Shown here piece after piece: positions 25,925 to 57,509 of a stretch of DNA of 64,000 nt. The notes under the pieces are model-generated. The model was not told where the DNA came from. It did not search any database and saw only the letters and a list, made by a program, of their open reading frames with translations. Source of the DNA: Centroberyx gerrardi (Eukaryota; Chordata; Actinopteri; Beryciformes; Berycidae). The position numbers and the translations under genes were made by a program. Numbering within the stretch: the stretch's first letter is position 1; each line of letters starts with the position of its first letter. The DNA is taken from NCBI RefSeq assembly GCF_048128805.1, contig NC_135997.1, forward strand, positions 20,476,815-20,540,814, read 5' to 3'.

Positions 25925-28900
25925 TCTGACCATTTAGAGGGAACTCAGGCTTTCTGTCCAGTAGCTCCCACAGTCTGGCTCCTGCTCCAAAACCCTTCAT
26001 CAGCTCAGAGTAGAATGAACTCAGACCTAGTGCATCAAACAGAGTGGACCGAGCCATTAGCAATCAGCAACTCAGACCCAAGCAAAACAGATCAGGAAAT
26101 TCATATGAAAAGAAAGTGTGTGTGTGTGTGTGTGTGTGTTACCTGCGATGCTGATGCCCACCCAGAAGGTGTACATGAGGAACGATGAGAGCTCTCCCAC
26201 TGTCATGTGTTGGCTAGCCATCAGCAGGCCTCCTTTATACAGCACTGACAGGATCATGATGTTACCACTGAGACCAGTCTGGAAAACACACAGACACACA
26301 CACACCCTTGGTGTTACTACAACCACTGAGATTACTGCGCTCTACTGTCCCCCAACTGTCCCTCATACAGTGCTGATAATATCATGATGCGGCCCAGTCA
26401 GACATGGCAGTCAGGCATGAAACTCACTCATACTTATTCACTGACGCACACTGCCTACGTGGGTTACTTGCAAGATAAAGCTAGCTGGCAAGTCTGGCTA
26501 CCAGCCTCTCCTGATACCTGTTAGCATTACAAACTACAGTCTGCTGACCATGGAGACAACAAAATATAAATATTATTTACCCAGGCAGGGAGAGCAGTGG
26601 TAGGCAGGATTACACACATTCACACACTGACACCTGGCAGCTGCCCAGCACTACCGCCATATTGTTCTGTTGGCCACTGAGTAACTCCACTGGACCAGTC
26701 AGTGGTTCAAGAGCTCTTCGACAGTACACTGATTAGTGAAGAGAGAATGCATCCATTTCCCAAATGACTTTCTGGTCATAAGCTCTGTTCTCATAACTAA
26801 CAATAAGGGCAAAAATGACCCTTTACATTTGGTTCAGTGATGATCTAATAAAATATGGTTTAGATGGGAATCTCCAATTCCCGCTTAGCCCTGCCTCTCT
26901 GTGTATGTATGCATGCATAGACAGACATGAAATAAGATCATACACAAAACAATTTCCTGTCAACTGACCTGCCTGAAAAATATATAGCATTCATTTTGAT
27001 ATTGTAACCTATCATTTTTATTTTCCTGCTGCATATATTTCATATTTTTGGTATATTTTGATATCATACATCTTTGCCTCAGTATGTTCTGATACTGAGT
27101 ATCACTGAGTTACTTTGCACTCCCTAATACATGCTGTAATTCATATATTTTACTTTTCATTCATGTACAGTATTTTTACTTGATGTGAAATTGTCAGTTC
27201 GGTAATGTTTAAATGGCCCCTCATTTGCTCGATAACAGTATCATTTACTGTATTTTCTCAGCTGTATCCTAATACTTTGAGGTAATGCAACAACCCAATT
27301 CCCCCACAGGATTGCTAAAGGTTTACCTAATCCTAAAATTCATACCAATATCCAAATGATAACAAATAAAATGAGTGGATAAACTTGTTTAAGAGCTGGT
27401 TAGCTTGCCAAATAGTGTCATTAGCCTGCTTCGGCACTTAGTACTGTTCCAACCTATGAACGTGCACGACAAGTGGGTTTAAGTATTCTTTACTGTTGTA
27501 TGGTGATACTACTGTGTGCTGATACTTGGTCAAGTATGGACACGTTAGGTAAAACTGTGGTGTTGTGACAGCCTGAAAACAATGTGAGAAAAGCAGAAGC
27601 CTGTGTGTAATAGCTAATGAGTCAACTGTGGATTTGCATCAGTGACAGAAACTCACTCTGTTACAACCTGGCCACAAACTTCAAAACGGATGGTCACACT
27701 CACACACACAAGCACACACACTTACCACTCCAAAGAAGCCAGCTCTTAGCACAGCCTCCTTCCTGGCCAGGCTGAGGACTTGGTCCGTCTTCTGTGTGTA
27801 TGTGTTGACTTCTGACAGTTCTTTACCAAAAGCCCTGACCGTACGCATGTTGCTGATACGCTCCTCTGCCAACTGGGACAATAACACACCCCCAAACAAT
27901 TTCATTAGTCCTTTATCTTAAAAATTTGAATGTTAAATTAGAATGTTAGCTTAGCAAACTTCTAAGGTACTAGACATGGCTGATGCAGCATTTTAAGATC
28001 AGGGAGGAAAATGTTAAGCCAACTCCTTGGAAAACAACCTTCATATTTGTAACTGACAAGGGCTTTACTAACAACTAATATGGATCGTTTTTTTTTTTGT
28101 TTTTTTTTTTGTTTAAATATAGAGCATAACTAAAGCCCTCTAAAGAAACAAACTTATATATAAACCTGGTTTTCCGACCCAACTACTTTGCAATCATATT
28201 TTCGTCACAGCTTCCTTGTTTTTGATTACCACATCCTCAAATACAGACTAATCAATTCCTGCTGTTGAACAGCTGGCTAGTATTGCCACCAATGTAATGA
28301 TCATGTCCTCTCTGTTCAAACCTCCTAACTCCCGCCCACATATCTTTTATATTAACCCCACACTTCATGAACAGAGCTCCCATTTCCCTCTCAGCTGGGT
28401 CTTTAACCTGTGTCTATGTGTGTACTGTACCTGTGTGGCTTGTGCTAGTGCGTCCTGTGTGCGTTTGGAGATGGAGCGTAGGTATCTGCCGTAGACTACA
28501 GCAAGGCCAGCCATAGGAGGCACAACCAGCAACACAAAGCCTGCTAGACTGGGGGAGACGTAGAACTAGAGGAAGAGAGAGGAAGAAAGAGCACAGTTGG
28601 AAAAGAAAGAGAGATGGGTGGACAGGAAGAGAGAGAGAGAGAGATATGAGGAAAGTAGAGAAAGGGAGGGGAGTTAGGGGGGAGAGAAGTGAAAGAATAA
28701 AAGTTTACATCAAATGACTGCTAATTATCTGGTTTGCTGTTACCTGACAAAGATTTGTTACTCTGTGCAGTAATTATTTCCATCTCATTCATTTCCTTTA
28801 CCATTCATTGTGCCAGGAAATAGTTTTACTTCCTTGTAAGGAAAACATATTGTCTGTTGTGAGATTGCATTGTGTTTATGTCTTGCTGCACCCAGGTTTC

Positions 28901-31642
28901 CCATTTGTAGTTTTACAGACCATATTGTGCCTCCCGCACCTAGCAGAGTTTGGCCAGGGGAGTGGTCATTCTACACAATCTACCCATTTCCTTGTAGTAA
29001 GAGGAAGTCTTTTAAACAAACCTGTTTCTCCAACAAGCTCATAGTCTAGGAATAGTAATGTGCCGGGACATTCTGTGGTTTACACGGCAACAACACAGAA
29101 TGGGATGATGACGTAGACAACAGAATAGCAACAAAAAATGTCAACAAAATTCACAACTACTTCCTTATACTCAACCAACACCACCCACACACACACACAC
29201 ACACACAAAGAAGTCTTTTGTTTGTTTGCAAAAGTCATAGTTATCAGAGAAAACATTATTTCAGTTGTTGTGACCAAAAAGCTGACAAAATAACATCATT
29301 TTTCAAGAAGTGATAGTTACAAAGTAGATAATAGGACATTGAGGGTGTCCCCAATTTGTGTTAACTGTATTGTAGTTCAAACGATTTCACTGACAGCAGC
29401 AGTATAATATTGTAACATTCTCTCCAAGTCATAAAATATATCATTACACGTGTCTATTGACCCCTCACCCGAACCTATCCTAACCAATCACAGCTGACCA
29501 ATCTGAAGGATGCTCTCACCATCATGCTGACACCAGCAGCTGCCTGGGCCACAGCTCTCAGGCCGTCTGACAGGTTGTCTGTGATTGAGCGGCCAACCAA
29601 GGCTGTGTCGGCAGAGAGGCGGTTGATGAGCTCACCGGTCCGAGTCTGGTCAAAAAACGCCACTTCCTGTCTGAGGATGGAGGAGAAGAGGGAGGCACGA
29701 AGATTCCGAACAATCTGCTGGCCTGGAGGGAAGAAGAAGAGAGAAGTTAGAGAGAGGAAGATGGAGAAGAGTGAGGATGAAAGGTTCCTAGTTTGGGACT
29801 TTCCTGGGGAGAGAAAACAGGTCCGTTTAGAGACACCAGTGAGTTTGTGTTCAGCATCTCTCTCCGGTCTCACCTGAGGTCTGCATGAGGTAAACCCTGG
29901 CGGCGTTGGCTGCCCCGCCACAGAGGAACACTCCCGTCAGCATAATACACAGCGACGTCAGGGAGGCCGCCATGGTCTCCGTGTCGGTTCCGGTGGTGTA
30001 GATGGTGTCAATCACCTGGCCCAGGAAGAACGGAGCCGACATGGTCACCGCACTGGAGACAGCCAGGAAGCCTACCGCAGCTGGGGTCGATATAGGGAGA
30101 GACAGAAGCACAGAATAAGATCATCAAAGTGAAGACCCACTGTAAAAGCACACAAGGGCTGCAATTTATAAAAGGAAGCAATTTTAGTTAAAATGGCGAA
30201 AAGGTGTTGCACCAAAAATTTAGCTCCATGCTGCAGAAAATCTTCCCTTTTCAAATATAAAGCATTAAGAGTATATTAACAGAGGTCTCCATAAGGACAG
30301 CAAAAAGGGCTGAGAGTATCAGAGCAGCCCTTGCCTGGTAATTGAAGTATTTTGAATAACTGTTAGCTGTTAGGTTTTAGGGCAGAAAGGATAAACCAGC
30401 TGCAGTGTCAACAAATGGTCCAGTACAGTAAGGTGGCCTGATGTGACCGACAGGTGTACATCTACAGGTAGACAGTCAGAAGGACAGGTAGTCAGCTAGT
30501 CAGCAGTGAGGCTGTGAGACAGGCAGACAGACAGGTGGGTACACACTGGGGTGCTGTAGTGGAGGAATAGGGGTACTGACTACCCAGGGCCCCAGGCTGA
30601 GGGAGGGCCCCTAAAGGTGTGGACTAAAATGCTTTTTATGGCCCTCAAGTGTATATTTCCAATTATTTTACACTGCTCTGGTTTAGAAACAGTGTTTGGA
30701 TGAAATCTACAAAACCTCAAACAAATAAAACTTTCTCAAAAATATGATACAGCAACTGTGTAGTTGTATTATCTGACAAAAACCAGGAATAATAGTTGGC
30801 TAGATTTTTCCCAGTGCAGACTTAAACAAAACTGTCCCCCATTAGATTTTGAACAGGCGACTACAGGTGAAAGTATGGTTGTGTCAGCCCTTTAACAATA
30901 TCAGGGTACTGCTCAAAACCAATAGCTTCAATTGAGCATGTGACCGATAACTGACCAATAAATGAACCTGTGGAGGTGAGTTTGAGTTGTGGATGGGTAG
31001 ACAGATTTTTGTCATAGATGAAATAATGGTGGTGTGGGGATGAGCGGAAAGTGGACGAGGTCCCAGAAGAGAGGAAAGGGGGGACCCAGACTCACCTTTC
31101 GTGTATAGGACCCATAATTCCTAGCTACAACCCTGGGTACACAGACACACACACACACACAGCTTACCTGCCAGCCCCCATCTCTCAGGGTGCGCAAGCT
31201 GCAGAATCCGTTTAACGTCTTCAAAGGGAAGGGTGGTCGGCGTCTGGTCTCTGTCCGTCTCCGTCGGTGTCTTTATCGATGTTGTCGGTGTAGGTGTGGA
31301 GTCAGTCGAAGAGCTGGAAAAGGCAACAGGTGTGTGTGTGACAGTCCGTGACCGTCTCGCCGAGAGGTGTGTGTGTAAACAGCCTGGAGAAAGTCCTCCA
31401 AATGAGCTACGGGGCAGGACCGATACGAAGGCCCGGTGTGAGGAGAGAGGAGGCGGCGGGAAAGTAGGGGTCGGCGGGGCTGAAAATTTGCCCCCGACCG
31501 CCTCTCTCTTCTTCCGCAGGGCAGCCGTGTGTGTCTGGCGGGTTTCTAGCCATAACAGTCTGTGAACACAGGAGTGTGTGAGCTTGAGTTTCGAGAAATG
31601 CACCCCACCTGTGCAGCCTGTCATGCGGGTTAACAGCCGCAT
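22836..31642 (-). CDS. abcb10: Mitochondrial ABC transporter ABCB10, 14 exons, complete
   Basis: ABCB10 is a homodimeric half-transporter of the mitochondrial inner membrane, linked to haem synthesis and oxidative-stress protection. Exons on the minus strand are 31642-31168, 30080-29874, 29722-29520, 28565-28431, 27872-27726, 26278-26143, 26026-25931, 25485-25276, 25095-25016, 24703-24523, 24136-24093, 23686-23652, 23317-23259 and 23029-22836. All phases agree and give 733 residues (human 738). Residues 1 to about 130 form a variable Ser/Thr/Pro- and Arg-rich leader expected to include the mitochondrial presequence. The transmembrane domain spans about 160-450 and includes the conserved [13 protein letters not shown]-type block and RQEVAFFD. 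The nucleotide-binding domain has Walker [10 protein letters not shown] (515-523), signature LSGGQ (622-626), Walker B ILLLDE (642-647) and the H-loop His678, all intact. The exon 7 donor (gtcaga) is weak. CA/TG repeats follow four donors. Confidence 0.95.
24219..24284 (-). repeat. tRNA-derived SINE head fragment in abcb10 intron 10
   Basis: On the minus strand the stretch has a pol III A-box-like TGGACCAGTGGTTAAG and a B-box-like GATCAAATCC about 30 bp further on, the spacing of a tRNA. The B-box has decayed from GGTTCRANTCC. No convincing SINE body is attached, so it is a truncated copy. Confidence 0.5.
25862..25921. repeat. (TG)30 microsatellite beside abcb10 exon 7
   Basis: A perfect TG run of 30 units whose right edge lies only 9 bp from the splice donor of abcb10 exon 7 (exon end at 25931). 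In abcb10 sense it is (CA)30 at the start of the intron. Confidence 0.95.
26514..26712. repeat. Dispersed repeat in abcb10 intron 5
   Basis: 'cctgttagcattac' followed by 'tacagtctgctgac.atggagacaa' recurs with few changes near 45589-45645 inside a urb2 intron. The adjacent 26588-26712 part shares 'ggcagctgcccag' with the repeat at 20620-20780. The family is not identified and there is no coding capacity. Confidence 0.5.
28616..28684. repeat. GA-rich purine tract in abcb10 intron 3
   Basis: Purine-rich sequence including a (GA)8-9 run next to abcb10 exon 4. It is simple sequence with no other feature. Intron 3 also holds a (CA)n run at about 29187-29207 and, elsewhere, ordinary AT-rich sequence. 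Confidence 0.7.
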
Positions 31643-51077
<19,435 letters not shown>

Positions 51078-52288
51078 ATAGCCGCATCAAGCTTCGCCAG
51101 CCTTGGGGTTGGGCTCTCCACTGCGGTCCGGTTTAATGAAATTCGGATCCCTGATGAAATTCCTGCCTAATGAATGGCCGTGGTAATATTTAATTACGGC
51201 TCTGGAATGGGAAAACAGACACAACAGCTTTTGGACAGCACAGAATGGAAACCTTATAGTGTACACAGTGTGTATGCACAGTTGTCATTGACCAAGCTCA
51301 CAGCAGTTTTATTTTTGTTCCTCAGATGCCCCTTTCCCCTGTTGTAAAGTGAATTTTGAGAGTTTTGAGGTCACAGGATTTTCTTGAACCCAGCACCTAA
51401 AAAATGTTGTAACCTCTGAGCTACATCTCCTCAAACAGCCGCATACAGCCGTTCAGAAACAAAACAAAATGGGTCGTTTACACCTGTACCATTTTGCATC
51501 TTTAAATGGATCAAGCTGAATAGTTACAGAGTTACGCAAAATTGCTTCTGCAAAATGGCCCGAGGAGGGTGGAGACGAGACCCACAGGCGATAAAAAGAC
51601 AAACACACAGCCTGACAAACCTGTCTATAAATAGAGCACCTTGGTTACACCCTGTGCCATATACATGCACCCTCAAATAACTACAGACAATACTAGCTAG
51701 CTGTAACCATTATCAGCAGGCAGAGAGGCAGGGAGAGGACCTGGACAGTCTGATAGTGGTCACTCTGAAAATATAATGCAGATGATGAGGTTGAAGGTGT
51801 TTCCTCCCCCAAACCACCAACACTCACTGTAACCATAGTGATTATGATAAGAAAACTGTTGCGGTTATGTGATGATAATTTGAATGAAACTGATTTCGTT
51901 AAGATATTATCATTTTGTTGAAGTGCTGAAACATTATATGGATATTTTTCACAACAAATGTGTAAATTGTATTTGTTTCTGTTGTTTTTTTTGTCCATAA
52001 CTGTATGATTCAACACAGATGGATTTAAATACGGTGTCATTCTCAAGGCTGTTTATTTGCATCATTTCATGAACAGTGTTTTGATTTGCTGAAGTGTTTC
52101 TCACGGAAGAAGGTTTAGTACAACGGGCCGTCCGTTTCAGATCAGTTTCCATCGATTACACCAGGAAGCGCCTGCTGTAGAAATCCTATATCTGTGGCGT
52201 TTGTGTTTGGTAAACACTGAAGTGAGAAGGTTCTATTCCTGTTTTCTTAGAGATATTTTAAAACTTCTAGACACTAATGAATAATAAA
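51078..52288 (+). other. urb2 3' UTR
   Basis: This sequence follows the stop codon of urb2 and has no further coding potential. The first clear AATAAA found downstream is at 52283-52288, giving a 3' UTR of about 1.2 kb. An earlier non-canonical signal cannot be excluded. Confidence 0.45.
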
Positions 52289-53540
52289 AGAATTGAGTGA
52301 TAGCTCAAAAAATGGAAAAGTATTAAATTGGATTTGTAGAACCCAAGGGAGACTTAACGAGTTTCTGGGGTGCTGCGTTATTAAACTCAATAAGAAGTTG
52401 GCAGGACAGGTGTAGCTATTGCTACTTCCATCACAACTCTCATTTAAACATATTGATTTTTTTTAAAAGTCATCACAGTTTTGTGGATGTTTTCTGCTTT
52501 AAACAGATGATGTTACTGCAGCAGGGCAGTAAACGTTTGCTGCTCCTGTCCTTCTGCCAACCTCAATAACTTTTGGGATTTACATGCAGTGAGCGAGCCA
52601 AGGGGTTGTGGTTGAAAAAGAACACAAACCCTTGCCTTGAGTCGAAGTAGAGCCACCGTAATAGAGTATTCCTCCGATGAGGGTAAAAGGTTTACTGCTC
52701 CTATTTAGGCTACTAATGAAGGTATAAAAGCTCTAATCTGTAATTGTAGTGTAACGCCCCTGGTTGAAACTCTGTCACCCCAGTGGCAGCTTGCTTTATG
52801 TTTTGATGAATTGAACTGACAGGTTTTCTTTTTTACTTTGAATAGATCAACTGAGCTGCTGATAGAAGTGCTGGCAGTAAGTGACAGCTGAGCATTGTGA
52901 GGGTGTAAACTGATTGTTTAGATTGACATTGTTTGTAAACATTTATGGAAAACAGTCTTGTGTTTGAGTTACAATGGGGACATCAAAACAAAAAGCCTGT
53001 TTTCCCTGTACAAGAATCTAGGTAAATATACTTAACTAATACATACTGATTTGGGGCTTTCAAGTATCAAAAGTAGAAGTACACATTTTCTATTCTTGTA
53101 TTTCAGTGCTTGGAAGCTTTCAGTCCTCAGTTATATTAACAGGGTTGGGGGTCCAGTTAGGCTTCATCTGATTGTTTCCTCTTAGAGTTGGCTGTCTTGA
53201 ACTTATCACCTTTGTAGAATACAAAATCTTTTTTCTTCAAGCTAACTTGTAGCTGGTAGCTGTCAGATAAATGTAGTGGAGTAAAACTCTTATGTATTAG
53301 TCAGTAAAGTTGTTAAAATTGCCAGAAAGATCATAGCCAAGCAGCAGACCGTTTTTGCTCGCCATTTCCGGAGGTCTGGGTGAATTCTAGACCGCCCAAA
53401 TTACCTTCTTCAGGGGGAATTTGAGACGCTGGTTCAGGATGTCCAGGGCAAAGGGCAATAGATACAAAAACTTTTTTTTAACCTGGTGCCATTACACTGC
53501 TACGTTTGGACAACATCTGTTTCTCTGTCTGCCTGTTTCC

Positions 53541-53591
<51 letters not shown>

Positions 53592-54941
53592 CCCTCGTTT
53601 CAGATTGCCTTCTCTCCATCCATGCTGTAACAGTACTGTAGGTAACATAAATACATACAGTGTCTCTGCAGACTGCCGTAGCAGGAGCGGCGATGAATAA
53701 CCACTGTGTGTGCGAGTGTGTGTGGCATGTATGTGTGTAATACTTTTGGGACATACTGTGGAGGTGTAGCATAAAGTACGTATTGACAGTAATTTTCACT
53801 TGGACTGCGGGGCATTTTGCTCTCCATTCAGAAGCACATTTTGTCGCCGTTAAGATGGAAAATGTCAGAGAAATGTCAAGGCAGATTGGAGCATGTCTAA
53901 TATGAACCGAGATCAATTCCGGAGAGAGTTAGGAATAATAATAGTAGGAAAGTCTATTTTAAAACTTTGTGAGGTGCACTTGATTTACAGCATCTCACGA
54001 AATATTTAAAGGTGCTCAAAAGAGGACCCATCACCTACAAGATGAGGTGAAGCCAACTCTCTTTATGCTTCTTTTTCTTTGTATCCAAAATTTACTGGAC
54101 TATTGCTGCGGTCTGAAACATTCACACAGTTTAGACCACCGTGCGGTCTCACAGATGAATCCTGACAAGAGTCTTACCTGTTTTTTTTTAATACACTATT
54201 GTTTTAATACTCTATTTCAAGTGTATTAGAACAGTTTTCACAGTTCACTAAAATTCCCACCATAACTGCACACACAGTAGTTTCCAACCGTAAGCAAAAG
54301 CCTGTTTGAACCTGATTAATCACCACATCTAGCAGTTCACACACTCTGTGATGATGTATTTCTAAATCAGAGAACTGTGCTCCGTCCTGCTCTGTTAATC
54401 CATTCTCCTGCTGGCACATGGGACATGCATGTCAGTTTCTCCTGCCGCTGAAGTAGGCAGAGTGGGCCACCGTGCCTGTCAACCTGCCTACAACAATAAC
54501 ATTGGCACTGCTTTCAGTGGAGGTTCTTAGTGTGACATGATGTGATATAAACACTGTTTCAGAGGCTTTTCCAGCTCACCAATAAATATTTCTGAGGTAA
54601 ATGCTAGTGTGCTAAGTCGAGTCTAAACTAAAGTCTAAACTAACATCTAGTCTAATAAGCCTGGGACACAAATAGTGTAAATTTGGATCATCACCCTGGC
54701 ATCCAGATTCATTAAAAGGTAACGGCATCACAAACAGACCCATAACCTGTTTTGGGTCCCTGCCCATACTGTAGGAAACCCTGGTGCTGCAGTGACTGAA
54801 GGCTTGTGGAGCGATTACTAACTGAGCCTCGTCCCGCTCTGCTCCACCTGCCTGGAGTCAGCTCATAAGCCCCCCGACTAACGAGGCAAGTGCAGCCTTT
54901 AAACTGTCTCAAGTAATTACAGATCAGGATCGCCAAGCCCC

Positions 54942-54976
<35 letters not shown>

Positions 54977-55055
54977 CCCTCAGGATCCCCCAGTCCTGTC
55001 TGTTCCCTCCTTCTACTTTACCTTTACCTTCCCATGATAGTTTATTGTACCGTGC
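52289..55055. other. Intergenic region between urb2 and galnt2, left part
   Basis: No gene is recognised. It contains a (CT)n run at about 53543-53586 and a (CA)n run at 54943-54974. The remainder is unremarkable AT-rich sequence. Confidence 0.5.
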
Positions 55056-55567
55056 TATTCTATTCTATTCTATTCTGCTGTGTTATTCAGTTCAATTCAC
55101 TTCTGCACTTCTCTATTCTATTCTATTCTGCTCTGTTATATTCAGTTCAACTCACTTCTGCGCTTCTCTATTCTATTCTGTTGTATTCTATTCTATTCTG
55201 TTCTGTTATATTCAGTTCAATTCACTTCTGCATTTCTCTATTCTGTTCTATTCTATTCTGCTCTGTTATATTCAGTTCAGTACACTTCTACACTTCTCTA
55301 TTCTATTCTGTTCTATTCTATTCTGCTCTGTTATATTCAGTTCAGTACACTTCTACACTTCTCTATTCTATTCTGTTCTATTCTATTCTGCTCTGTTATA
55401 TTCAGTTCAGTACACTTCTACACTATTCTATTCTGTTCTATTCTATTCTGCTCTGTTATATTCAGTTCAGTTCACTTCTACACTTCTCTATTCTATTCTG
55501 TTCTATTCTATTCTGCTCTGTTATATTTAGTTCATTTCACTTCACTTGATTCTGTTCTATTCTGTTC
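55056..55567. repeat. Pentamer-based minisatellite (TTCTA/TTCTG) with higher-order units
   Basis: About eight tandem copies of a unit contain gctctgttatattcagttca, an acacttctctattcta part and a variable number of ttcta/ttctg pentamers. Start-to-start distances of the ctctgttata block step roughly 70, 60, 65, 65, 60, 65 bp, i.e. they change in 5-bp steps. All three forward frames stay open for about 490 bp because the pentamers contain no stop, but the encoded Phe/Tyr/Ser/Ile repeats are artefacts. Confidence 0.9.
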
Positions 55568-55710
55568 ATAGAGGGATGACAGACTCATGACTGGACTGAC
55601 TGTGTGGTTGTTAGTAGAACTAGTTTCTCTTGGGACGGACAGTGGAGCGCCTCAGGCTGCTAACCACAGGACAGAGACACTCGCTGTCTGGCGTGTGGCT
55701 GGGAGCTGGG

Positions 55711-55790
55711 GTGAGTGAGTGTGTGCGTGTGTGTGTGCGTGTGTGTGTGCGTGTGGGTGGGGTGGGGTGGGGTGGGGTGGGGTAGGGGTG
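55711..55790 (+). repeat. GT-rich tract followed by (GGGGT)n
   Basis: A (GT)n-like run with cgtg interruptions leads into about six GGGGT units (about 55755-55790). The four-G runs at short intervals could form a G-quadruplex on the + strand. Confidence 0.8.
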
Positions 55791-56512
55791 TCTATGCCAG
55801 GACACCGGATGTAGTGAACTGCTATTCTCAGTTTTACACCAAGCACTACATTCCAAGGTATACGTAGTTATTGATGTCCTTGTATGATCATACCAAAAGA
55901 TGAATCCTGAAAAGAATCTCTCCTGTTACACCTTGGTTTCCCACTGTACATCCCGTATACTAAACACAATGGGCTGCTGAAAACGAACACAAAATAGACA
56001 CTCTTTCAAAAACAATATCAGAGGCTGGGGGCTGGGTGGAAGGAGACATGTCCCTTGTTAACCCAATTTACGAGGTATTCCCCCTTATATTCTAGGGTAA
56101 AAATTAGGAAGAAAGAAAGAAAGAAAAAGCTCCCGCACACCGTCTACTGCACTTTGCCATTACAGCATCTTTATTGGGAAGCGGGAACTTGGTACTTGGT
56201 GCTGGTATAATGAGAGAAAGCAACACCATAGCTTGCTAATGATAGTAAGTAAGGCACCACTCCACATGCAGCAAACATCCACCAACCATTAATAGTTAGT
56301 TTCTTAGTGGAAGCAAAAATTTGACCATATTCACCAGCTCATACTTCAGCTGATCAACTGCACAAACACACACTTCACTCCAAGGCAAAGATGGCTTGGG
56401 AGTCTAGTGTGCATGGTCACACAGGAGCAGACAGCAGAACTCAAACACCATCTGAGAAGTGCTGGTTTACTGGGAGATTTACTGGGGGATGTGGGAAAGA
56501 CTGCTGCAGGGC

Positions 56513-56795
56513 AGGAAGGAAGAAAGGAAAGAAGGAAGGAAGAAAGGATAAATGGATGGATGAGTGAAGGAAGGAAGGAAGGAAGGATAAATGGATGGAT
56601 GGAGGGAAGGAAGGAAGGATGGGGGATGGATGGAGGGAGGGAAGGAAGGATAAATGATGGATGGAGGGAAGGAAGGAAGAAAGGAAGGAAGGAAGGATGG
56701 ATGGAGGGAAAGAAAGAAGGAAGAAAGGAAGGATGGATGGATAGATGGAGAGAACAAGGAAGGGAGGAAGGAAAGGAAGGGAAAGGAAAGGAAAG
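56513..56795. repeat. (GGAA)n / (GGAT)n tetranucleotide tract upstream of galnt2
   Basis: About 280 bp of ggaa, gaag and gatg tetranucleotides on the + strand, about 620 bp before the galnt2 start codon. GGAA runs are potential ETS-factor binding arrays. Long open frames on both strands here are repeat artefacts. Confidence 0.85.
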
Positions 56796-56929
56796 TACTA
56801 ACACTTTTCCAAGCATTTCAAGCTGTGTTTAGATATTTTCTAAAGATAGATTAGACCCAGATAGCAGCCCGACGTGAATCACAGAAAAATAAATCTTACA
56901 TGTTTTATTTTTACTATAAAGTGTGTTTG

Positions 56930-57413
56930 GGGCTTCGGCTCCCCTAGCGTCGGCACAGAGCAAAGCCTTAACGGAAAGCGACAGTACAACCATGTTGCAT
57001 GATCACAGATCCTCTCTCACTCCGGGAGACAAATAACTAAAATATTGCAACTACCCGTTTCCTCTGCCAGCCTATACGGTCTGTCCCCCACCCCCCCTCC
57101 GCCTGGCCTAGCACGGCTCGGCACGGCACGGCACGAATCGCTGTCAGCCGCGGCCCTCCTCCGTGGCTTCCTGAGCCGGTGTTTGATTGGATTAGAGTCG
57201 GCTAGCCTTTCCCCTCTAACCCCGGTGATGTTGGCTGGCTGCTTCCTGCTCCCTCCGCTCCGCTCCTCCTGACCGACTGACGAAGCCTCCCGAAGCCGCA
57301 CGGCGAAGCGTCCTGCGCGGATACAGCCGACCGGGACGAGCCGCTAGCCAAAAGCGACAAAACCCGCACAGTATAGGCAGACAGACAGACGGAAAAAAAA
57401 AAACAAGACAGCG
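56930..57413 (+). promoter_or_regulatory. CpG-rich galnt2 promoter and 5' UTR
   Basis: The stretch before the galnt2 start is GC- and CpG-rich, especially 57050-57340, in contrast to the AT-rich flanks. It contains a short tandem gcacggcacg repeat near 57115-57135 and no TATA box. This is the profile of a housekeeping CpG-island promoter. Confidence 0.55.
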
Positions 57414-57509
57414 ATGCGGAGGAAATCGAGGATGTTGTTGTGTTTTGCGGTGCTGTGGGTGCTGGGAATAGCCTACTACTTCTACTCGGGGACAACGTTG
57501 AGTCGAAAG
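57414..57509 (+). CDS. galnt2: Polypeptide N-acetylgalactosaminyltransferase 2, first coding exon (partial gene)
   Basis: GALNT2 starts mucin-type O-glycosylation in the Golgi by adding GalNAc to Ser/Thr. Only the first 32 codons lie in the window, ending at agtcgaaag|gtagga in phase 0. The product begins [11 protein letters not shown] and continues [15 protein letters not shown]. This is nearly identical to the GALNT2 cytoplasmic tail and signal anchor: a short basic tail (residues 1-6) and one type II membrane segment (about 7-24). The stem part after YSG is shorter than the glycine-rich stem encoded by human exon 1. The catalytic glycosyltransferase and lectin domains must lie beyond 64000, in keeping with the very long first intron in other vertebrates. 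The gene follows urb2 as in human. Confidence 0.88.

Noticed and set aside
55034-55571. Three overlapping open frames of 160-170 codons
   Set aside because: All three forward frames are open because the TTCTA/TTCTG pentamers lack stops. The products are Phe/Tyr/Ser/Ile repeats.
56346-56832. Lys/Glu/Gly-rich and Pro/Ser-rich open frames
   Set aside because: They lie within the GGAA/GGAT tetranucleotide tract and are repeat translations.
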